The notes under the pieces are model-generated. The model had not been told where the DNA came from. It was given only the letters and a program-made list of their open reading frames with translations, and made no database searches. A stretch of 64,000 bases of DNA from Hibiscus mutabilis (Eukaryota; Streptophyta; Magnoliopsida; Malvales; Malvaceae), in contig CM033714.1 in the NCBI GenBank assembly GCA_019671005.1, positions 58,203,741-58,267,740 of the forward strand, given 5' to 3'. Of this stretch, positions 56,814 to 64,000 are shown piece after piece. Position numbers and translations under genes: made by a program. Position 1 is the first letter of the stretch, and every line of letters begins with the position of its first letter.

Positions 56814-58215
56814 TTATCACTTGAAAGCCAATATAATTGTTAATGTATTATGTTTATAGATAATGTTGATTTATACATGTTTATTCTTTAAGCTTTGAAT
56901 ATGGATTGTTATGCATGGGAAGGCTTAAATTGAGGGTTAGCAAATAAGATTTGTTGTTGATCCATGATGCATGTTGCATATGGTTTAATATGCTGGTTTT
57001 TGAAAGTTTTAAGTGTATGGTTTTCAAGGTATGATGTTTTATAAGATGATTGAAAGGATGTTTTCAAAGTGGTTTGGAAAATGGTTTTAAAATGCATTGA
57101 TGGTGTGTTGTTTGAGCACTCCTCACTAAGCCTAGTGTGCTTATGCTCTATTTGTCCATCAATACAGAGAATTAGAGTTGGAGGGAACGAGTGAGCGAAG
57201 GAAATCTAAGGACTTTGGCTATTCGAAAGTATGGTTTCAAACTAGACTAGTAGTAATAAAGGCAATAGGGTTCATTGTTGTTTTGGGAGGGTTTTGTGCT
57301 AAATTCCCTGGTTGAGCAAGTTTGTTATGTAGTTTTGGGTTTGTAATTGGCCTTATATGTTTGGTTTTTGTTTTGTATGATGGTTGGCTTGGTTTCTAGG
57401 AAGCATGCCTTTAGACTATCAATTTAATCATGATGTCATGATTTGATCATGTTTCTGTGATGTTTTGATAAAGATTGAACCTTAGTCATGTTGTGTACAT
57501 GTTTAAGGCATGTTAGAATGTGTTTGAATCCATGGAAGTAAAAAAAACTAGTAATTTGGGACATTTCAGGTCCAAGTGTATCGGTACACATGTCCCTGTA
57601 TCGAAACAGGTAAGTGTACTCTGAACAAGGGTTTCGGTACGTGGGCTGCTGCACCGGTCCAGGCATGCATAATTTGGCTGGGCATTTCGATACTTGAATA
57701 GGTGTTTTGGTACGGTTTTGAGCTGCTAGATTCTGGATTTTGAGAAATGTAAAAACGTACCGATACACTTGCTCGTATACCAATACGGGCAACTATTATT
57801 TAAGTTAATGTGATGTTTAGAAGTTTCTAATTTTTCCATTTTGGTCCATGAATATTATGTATGCAATTGAATGGGTTTGGATGATTGTTTGAAGTTGAAA
57901 CTTAACATGTGGGCATGAAACCTGGCTAATTAAGGGTTGGTAACTTTAAAATGAGTTAAGTCCATGTAATTTTCTAGAATTGCAATTTGGTCCCAAAATT
58001 ACAATTGCGTGCAATTGAATGTCGATTCGACGCCCGATTGAGTTGAGTTTTCACCCGCTGCCTATATGCACACCATAGGTTATAATGTTGCATCTAGATA
58101 AGATAAAAGAAAAAAATACATGTAATTCGAATTAAATCTTACGAGTTTGTTTTGGTAGACCTAATGTAGCTCGCTCAGTTTGGTCTTGCATCTAGACCAT
58201 GTCAAGGGGGTTACA
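56814..58215 (+). repeat. Element D 5' LTR, right part
   Basis: Continues the LTR interrupted at 41936 and ends gggggttaca, six bases before the PBS. Contains four pairs of GTATCGATAC-like sites at 57571-57790, the same type of array as in the LTR of E. Confidence 0.8.
57571..57790. repeat. Array of GTATCGATAC-like sites in D LTR
   Basis: Sites gtatcggtac, gtatcgaaac, tttcggtac, ttcgatac, tttggtac, taccgatac and ataccaatac occur in about four closely spaced pairs. Compare 59690-60190. Confidence 0.6.
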
Positions 58216-58220
58216 TTTGG

Positions 58221-58232
58221 TGGTATCAGAGC
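58221..58232 (+). promoter_or_regulatory. Element D primer binding site (initiator Met tRNA)
   Basis: TGGTATCAGAGC, the complement of the 3' end of plant initiator tRNA-Met; lies five bases after the LTR end. Confidence 0.9.
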
Positions 58233-58471
58233 TAGGTTTATGATAATTGGGATGATGTTATTGATTGGTTTATGTTGTTTGCTATGCACGGGGATTGTTA
58301 AATGCACGTTGGTTGTTATATGCCATGTTGAGGTATGTTTTGGGGACACATTGCCTTATTACTGCAATTTGAAATGGTTTGATTTGAAATGGAAGTCTAG
58401 GATCCTTGCTTGAAGCTGGCCTGATTGTTTTTATTTTGGTGCATTATCATGCCTTAGATATATTAGCATAA

Positions 58472-59271
58472 TGGGAACGAGGAGAGAATTGAGATCTGGC
58501 ACGATTGCTGTTGTCATTGGGCAGGGAAAATCAGGAGGATGTTGTACCTCCTAGAGGTTTGCTACCTCATCCGCCTAATCCACTTGAGGGTGTGGAGCAA
58601 GTACCACATGCGCTAGTGTTGGGTGATATGGCACCTTTGATACAAGCAATGACTGGATCTTTTCAAGCTGTTGTTGCTGGAGTGCAAGTGTCTGCACCAG
58701 CTATTGTGCAAACAGGGTTGTCATTGGAATGCTTGCGTAGTTTGGGAGGCGTTGAGTTCAGAGGGTTGGTACACGAGGTATCTAATGGGTAGATGGCCAG
58801 TATTATTCAGATTTTGGAGTAAATATGGTGTAATAATGCCTATAAGTTGGGATGTGTTGTATCCCTATTGCAAGATGATTCTTATAGCTGGTGGACTACT
58901 GTGACTGTGGGCATGGAACTCGGTGATGTGACTTGGGAGTTCTTCCAAACTACTTTTAAAAGGAAATATCTGGGAGTTAGATACTTGGATGAGAAAAAAT
59001 GTGAGTTCATGGCCTTGGTTCAGAGCAGTATGTTTGTGTCTGAGTATGAGGTACAGTTTGTGCGGTTGAGCCAATATGCTTATGAACTGGTACCGGATGA
59101 GAGGCATCGTTGTGACTGATTTCTCTATGGACTGGTACATGATGTTAAGACATATATGTTGGCCTCTAACTACACCGATTTTGATGTGTTGGTTACACGG
59201 GCAAAGGACTTTGAGCAAAACTTGGGTTTATCAGCTTGTGTGAGAGGTTATGGCTCTACCAAGAGAGTTGA
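58472..59271 (+). pseudogene. Element D Gag, cut by element E
   Basis: Tekay-type Gag. The likely start is the ATG at 58471 (MGTRRELRSG, then a frameshift). 58505-58792 has EDVVPPRGLLPHPPNPLEGV and SLECLRSLGGVEFRG. 58847-59119 has the capsid segment GCVVSLLQDDSYSWWTTVTV, TWEFFQTTFKRKYLGVRYLD and YEVQFVRLSQYAYELVPDE; after a stop it continues FLYGLVHDVKTYMLASNYTD and RAKDFEQNLGLS to 59271. Element E interrupts it before any zinc knuckle. Stops at about 58790 and 59118. Confidence 0.9.
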
Positions 59272-62112
59272 TGTAACATTCTCACCCAGCCTGGTCAAGA
59301 CCCGGGTCAGAAAACGTCGCCGATAAACTATACGATGAACGGAGCAATGAATTTTAATTATAATTCAAACATTAACCAACACTATGCTTATGGAATATTT
59401 CGATATGAATACATTATCCTTACCAATTCAATTCTATACTTAGGTTATTGATCGAGGATCAATTTTAGGAATTTTCAAGTTTAGGGGACCAAATTGTAAT
59501 TTTTGTAATTTAGGGGTCCTTGCTTATGATTAACTATAATATAATGAAATTTAATCCATAATCAATATGTATGCAAATTTTTAGTTTAATCGGAGTTCAT
59601 TTACTAGTTCAATTAAACCATGCAATACTTAGTGACCAATCTATAAACTATTTAAAGCAATGTTCATAGCCCATTAACAGAATTAACTGTCACCGTATCA
59701 AAACACCAAGGTATTCTATCGATACGGGTATGCACGATTTAAGCCTTAATTCAAAGCTGTCATATTCTATTTTGATACAGCTTAACCAGTATCGATACGG
59801 GATAACAAAATTAACAAACACCGTACCGAAACACCTAAGGCGTGTATCGATACAGGTTGACGTAATTTAACTTGACCATTGACCCCTATTTCAATACGCT
59901 GAGGGCCATATCGATACCGATGTGCACAGTTTCAAGTTTCTATTGGCAAAATCCTTACCTATTTCGATACAGCTAGGGCTATATCGAAACGAATCGACCA
60001 TGGTTGACCTGTTTCGATACACCCAAAAGCCGTATCGATACAACTAAATTCCCCAACCTTATTGTGAACTTTTGTACCGAAACGTCCTAGATCATATTGG
60101 TACGCCCTAGTTTACATAAGCTTTGACCGACCAAATATGCAAGGCCGTACCGAAATAGCTTGACCTGTATCGATACGCCTGTACTGTAATAACAAATTTC
60201 TTCTGGTTTTTAATAAATTTAACCTATTGAACGATGTCCAAATGCAATGAATTTTTACCAGCAACTTTTAAACATTAAAATCTATTAGCATGCAAAGTTT
60301 AGTCATAAAATGAATCCATTTACCATGTTTTCACTAGTTAGGCCAAATATGCATATTTGATGCTTTTAACCAAAACACTAACATAACCAAAATGGGCATT
60401 TTAACCCTTTTAACATAGTGGACCACATATACATGCAAAATGGGACTAAACCAACTTGTCTAGACCCTACACCACCATTCTAGGAGTTTAAGTACTAGAT
60501 TAACATTACATAGAGGATGGTCACTTGCTTCAAAACACTCATTGCTACGATCCTCAATGCAACTATGCTTTAACCTGAAAATGCATGGAAATGAGATGCA
60601 TTAGGCTTACTTAGCCTAGTGAGGTAGTCATAAACAATAATGTGAGCATCAATGAAAGTCATGGGATGTATAACAATGAAAGTGCATCTGAAATCATCTT
60701 TTAACAATACTTACAACACTTATTCACATATTTTTCCTTGGATCGACATGCAATATGGATACGCAAATTCCCAACAAACATCGTCAACAATGAATGGTCA
60801 ATACCTGCCAACATCGCCACTAAGACCAACACAATGACATCCCGCCAACATCGCCAAATAAGAGTCGTAGCTCAAGGACTGTAGTCATCCCTTACCAATG
60901 AGCTCATGAATTATATGTCATGCCAATTGTATCTCATATCTATTCGTATCCAAGGATTCAATACTTGCCAATATCAATAACAATAACCATAACAAGAACA
61001 AGAACGGTAACGATATCAATAACGGTAGCAATAAAAATAATGATAGCAAAAATGGTAGCCATGTCAATGTCAATGTAGCTTCAATGATGTACTATGAGCA
61101 ATATGGTCAAGCTCAACGTTTCTATGATATCAATGATATAGTAGTAATTCAATAATTAACTTGACAATGTAATAGGCTTACCCAAGCTTACCAATGACAC
61201 CTTTAGCAAGATTCTCTTACATTCATACCTTGGTTAATGATGATAATGCAATAACTCAATATCAATGAATTCGGGAAAGACACATAGCCAATCCCTTGAC
61301 TCCGACTACACTCACTGATGGTTCTGAGGCTTTCAAGGCTCCCGGATGACAACTCCCTTGTTCTTGAACTTGGTGGAATTGAGAGGATTTGGTAGTTCTT
61401 CACCTTGGTTATCTTGAGCTCAATCAAACAAGGATTTACAAGGATTTCAATACCGATAATAGATTCATAGCAACTCAATATCTATGAAAAACAATAACAA
61501 TTAAGCTATGATATCCCTAGAGAATTTCTAGGGTTCCTCGATTCTTAAACTTGATATTAAACATGATTTTGGCCATAGAATCAATAAACCAATTGAGGGC
61601 TTTTGCTTACCCGATCGATCGCTACAATATAGGATTGAGAAATGGAAAAAACTAAGCTTGGATAGTTCCTTCAATGGAGGTGCTTGCTTGATGTAAGGAG
61701 GAAGAAGATGATGACTAAGCTACTTGGCTTAATTTTGGTAACCGGTAAGCTTCCTATTCCTTTCTTTTCTTCTACTATTTGCTTAATTGAACTTTCCTTC
61801 AATTGAAGGAACTCAATATCCTAATCCCACGTATGTGGTGATTAGGCTTGAGGAGGGGTAATGGCAAGTTGGTCCTTCAACTTCCCTTTCTTTACACTTT
61901 TCCCCTTAAACTCCCAATTTTCACAATTAAATCACCTAAACTGGTTTAAAACTTACAATAGGGTTCATGGACGACATCAATACTTAATTGGAACTCAATA
62001 ATTCAATGATTGATCATTCGGTCAAAAGTCAACTCTATAATTTGACTTCTCGATATGAAATTTTTGGTCACCAGAATCAAATTCTGACTAGGCCCTGTTT
62101 TGGGATGTTACA
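59272..62112 (-). repeat. Element E 3' LTR
   Basis: 2841 bp, tgtaacattctcacccagcc to ttttgggatgttaca on the plus strand. It breaks the D gag frame at its left edge and meets the E PPT at its right edge. Holds an array of TATCGATAC-like sites at 59690-60190. The stretch 60950-61080 has many caat/aacgataacaat-like strings. No coding content. Confidence 0.88.
59690..60190. repeat. Array of paired GTATCGATAC-like sites in E LTR
   Basis: About eight pairs of a (t/c)gata(c)-type site: typically ccgtatc(g/a)aaacacc, a gap of 8-12 bases, then gtatcgatacgg. Spacing between pairs is roughly 60-70 bp. Perfect gtatcgatac occurs at several positions, e.g. near 59791, 59850 and 60172. Confidence 0.7.
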
Positions 62113-62126
62113 GCTCTCCCATCCTA
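62113..62126 (-). promoter_or_regulatory. Element E polypurine tract
   Basis: Minus-strand AGGATGGGAGAGC directly before LTR start TGTAACATCCC. Confidence 0.75.
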
Positions 62127-62340
62127 AAGGAAAATTCATCCTCAAATTTTTACCTGAATCGACGAGATGCGGGTACTGACTTCTCATCTTTTCCTCTGGT
62201 TCCCATGTAGCTTCTTCAGCCTTGTGATTCCTCTACAATATTTTAACTAATGGGATGTTTTTATTTCGAAGTCTCTTGACCTCCCTTGCCAATATTTGCA
62301 TAGGTTCCTCCTCGTACGCCAAATTAGGTTAGAGTTTTAT
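62127..62340 (-). pseudogene. Element E chromodomain
   Basis: Minus strand reads NLAYEEEPMQILAREVKRL, then RNKNIPLVKIL, a stop, and RNHKAEEATWEPEEKM, with a short tail to the PPT. This is a plant chromovirus chromodomain with the aromatic/acidic pattern (Y...W-P-E). It would direct integration to particular chromatin. One in-frame stop is visible near 62233. Confidence 0.85.
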
Positions 62341-63579
62341 AGATTCGGGCTCTAAAACATGTGATGGATCGGATTTGTATTTGTGAAGCATCGATACATG
62401 GAACCCGTCATGGATCTTTCTCAATTCTTGGGGCAAAGCTAGTCGATAAGCTACAAGGCCAATTCTTTCAATCACCATGAGAGGTCCAATGAATCAGGGG
62501 CTCAACTTCCCTTTCTTACCGAATCAAAAAATCTTCTTCCATGGGGAGACTTTTAGGAATGCTTTCTCACCAACGTCAAACTATATATCTTTCCTCTTGA
62601 GTTCAGCATATGCCTTTTGTCGGTCGAAGGTGGCCTTCAAATGGTCATGGATGATGGTTACACGTTATTTGGTTTCCCGAAGCAAGTCAGGGCCCAACAC
62701 CTTACCTTCACCGAGTTTAGACCAACATAGCGGTATTCTACACTTCCTGCCATACAACGCTTTATACGGTGCCATGCCTATGGATGCTTGGTAGTTGTTA
62801 TTATAAGCAAACTTAATAAGAGGTAGGGATCTCTCCTAAGATCCCTCAAAGTCAATAACACAAGCATGAGGCATATCTTTTAATATCTGGATTACCCTTT
62901 CTGATTGGCCATTAGGTTGAGGGTGGAAAGCTATACTAAGATTGACTCTGATGCCCAGAGCTCCTTGCAATGACCTCCAAAATCGAGACGCAAATCGTGG
63001 ATCCCAATCGGTGACGATAGACTGTGGCATATCGTGGAGTTGAACGACTTCCTTGAAATACAAGTCAGCCAGTTTAGGAAGACTGTAGTCTATTCTAACT
63101 CGTATGAAGTGTGTTGACTTAGTGAAACGGTCTACAATAACCTAAATAGCATCATGCTTGGCTGGGGTCAATGGTAAACCACTGACAAAGTCCACAGTTA
63201 TCTTTTCTCACTTCCATTGAGGGAGTTCAATAGGTTGCAAAAGTCCGGTAGGGTTACGGTGCTCGGCCTTAACTCATTGACATGTGAGACACCTTGATAC
63301 AAATTCTATGATAGCTGCTTTTATGCCAGGCCACCAATACAATTCCTGTAGGTCTTTGTACATCTTTATTGCTCCTAGGTGAACTGAATAAGGGCTATAA
63401 TGAACTTCTTTGAGAATTTCATCACGAAAAGACTCTTTGTTAGGCACACGTATTCTATCATGAAAGCATAAGAGTCTTTCAGATTTAACCTTGAAGTCAG
63501 AATCAGGATTGTTCCGAAGTCTGGAAAGAATGGCTTGTAATTCATGATCTTGTTCTTGTAGGGATTTGATTCTCATCAC
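62341..63579 (-). pseudogene. Element E integrase
   Basis: 63579-63274: zinc region with EVHYSPYSVHLGAIKMYKDL, YWWPGIK and CLTC (H2C2). Then ITVDFVSGLPLTPAKHDAI (first Asp, about 63195), SIVTDWDPRFASRFW (second Asp, about 63015) and FHPQPNGQSERVIQIL (Glu, about 62900). The C-terminal part includes FAYNNNYQASIGMAPY, ALYGRKCRIPLCW and the GPY-type segment FIGP...RIGLVAYRLALP (about 62480-62430). Stops lie near 63235, 63147 and 62837. Confidence 0.92.
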
Positions 63580-63588
63580 AATGGTGGA

Positions 63589-64000
63589 CTAAACTTTAAG
63601 TTCAGCTATGAAATCACGATGCTTTTGAAGTCGAAAATGAGCATTAATATCCTGAGAAGTAGGTAAAGGCCTGCGATTGAGCACATCTTCTACCATGTTG
63701 GCCTTGCCCGGATGATAATCAATAACAAGGTCATAGTCTTTGAGGAGTTCCATCCATCTCCTTTGACGAAGATTGAGTTCTTTTTGTGTCAACAAATACT
63801 TAAGGCTCTTGTGGTCGGTGTATAGGTAACATTTTTCTCCGTAGAGATAATGTCACCAAATTTTCAATGCAGAGACGACCGCAGCCAATTCAAGGTCATG
63901 AGTAGGATAGTTTATTTCATGTGGTTTTAGTTGCCTTGATGCATAAGCAACAACCTTGCCTTCTTGCATCAATACGCACCCCAACACCTAGTACGAAGCA
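63589..64000 (-). pseudogene. Element E RNase H (partial, runs off right edge)
   Basis: Minus strand from the edge: VLMQEGKVVAYASRQLKPHE, then THDLELAAVVSALKIW, a stop, and YTDHKSLKYLLTQKELNLRQ, RRWMELLKDYDLVIDYHPG, KANMVEDVLNRRPL. This is the RT-linked RNase H of Ty3/gypsy elements with LE and TDH motifs. Stop near 63850. RT lies beyond the window. Confidence 0.92.

Larger units (their letters stand above)
39841..59271 (+). mobile_element. Element D: chromovirus-like (Tekay/Del-type) retrotransposon, split by C and cut by E
   Basis: Parts: LTR (39841-41936 plus 56814-58215, about 3.5 kb together), PBS at 58221-58232 complementary to initiator tRNA-Met, and gag at 58472-59271. Element C sits in the LTR with matching GTTTA duplications. 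Element E starts at 59272 inside gag. Pol lies beyond the window. The gag sequence and PBS type are those of the Tekay group as I know it; the chromodomain itself is not visible here. Confidence 0.82.
59272..64000 (-). mobile_element. Element E: chromovirus (Tekay-like) retrotransposon, partial
   Basis: Minus-strand element inserted in D gag. In the window: 3' LTR 59272-62112, PPT, chromodomain, integrase, and the C-terminal half of RNase H, running off the right edge. The chromodomain after integrase and the LTR start TGTAACATCCC place it among chromoviruses. The expected target duplication at the left is gttga (59267-59271); its partner lies outside. Confidence 0.9.

Overview
The window is eukaryotic and almost certainly from a eudicot plant: it is AT-rich and packed with plant-type LTR retrotransposons of the Ty3/gypsy superfamily plus degraded DNA transposons. 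I found no convincing host gene, tRNA, rRNA or other cellular RNA gene. The species cannot be fixed from the sequence alone. By appearance it is heterochromatic DNA of nested, decaying insertions.

Five LTR elements account for about 80% of the bases; I call them A to E. A and B (minus strand) and C (plus strand) belong to the Ogre/Tat lineage. This is shown by a PBS matching tRNA-Arg, the order gag-protease-G-patch-RT-RNase H-second (archaeal-type) RNase H-integrase, and, in A and B, an extra DUF7745/coiled-coil ORF1 upstream of gag. D (plus strand) and E (minus strand) are chromovirus-like, probably Tekay/Del: D has an initiator-Met PBS and a Tekay-like gag, and E has a chromodomain.

Layout. 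1-27075: element B, minus strand, running off the left edge, with its 5' LTR at 24299-27075. It is split inside protease by element A (1890-18486, with both LTRs). 27076-27727: the U5 end of a plus-strand Ogre-like LTR into which B inserted. 27728-32430: AT-rich DNA with a hAT transposase remnant, a Mutator-type MITE with a target duplication and a second foldback MITE. 32455-36700: a Mutator-like (MULE) transposase pseudogene on the minus strand, with a cluster of short GC-rich palindromes on its downstream side. 36812-38860: a long foldback element. 39841-59271: element D (LTR and gag), whose LTR is split by element C (41937-56808, with perfect GTTTA target duplications). 59272-64000: element E, inserted in D's gag and running off the right edge.

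All coding regions are broken by stops or frameshifts, so no protein listed is likely to be made intact. Within each Ogre-like element the pieces would once have formed one unit: ORF1 and Gag, protease and polymerase, two RNase H domains, integrase, and a long 3' untranslated region that holds purine tracts and tandem repeats. The most unusual signals are non-coding. They are a 34-bp minisatellite in C whose units carry a stem with paired substitutions, leader and 3'-UTR motifs shared between Ogre-like elements, arrays of GTATCGATAC-like sites in the LTRs of both D and E, and the structurally mismatched LTR pair of A.
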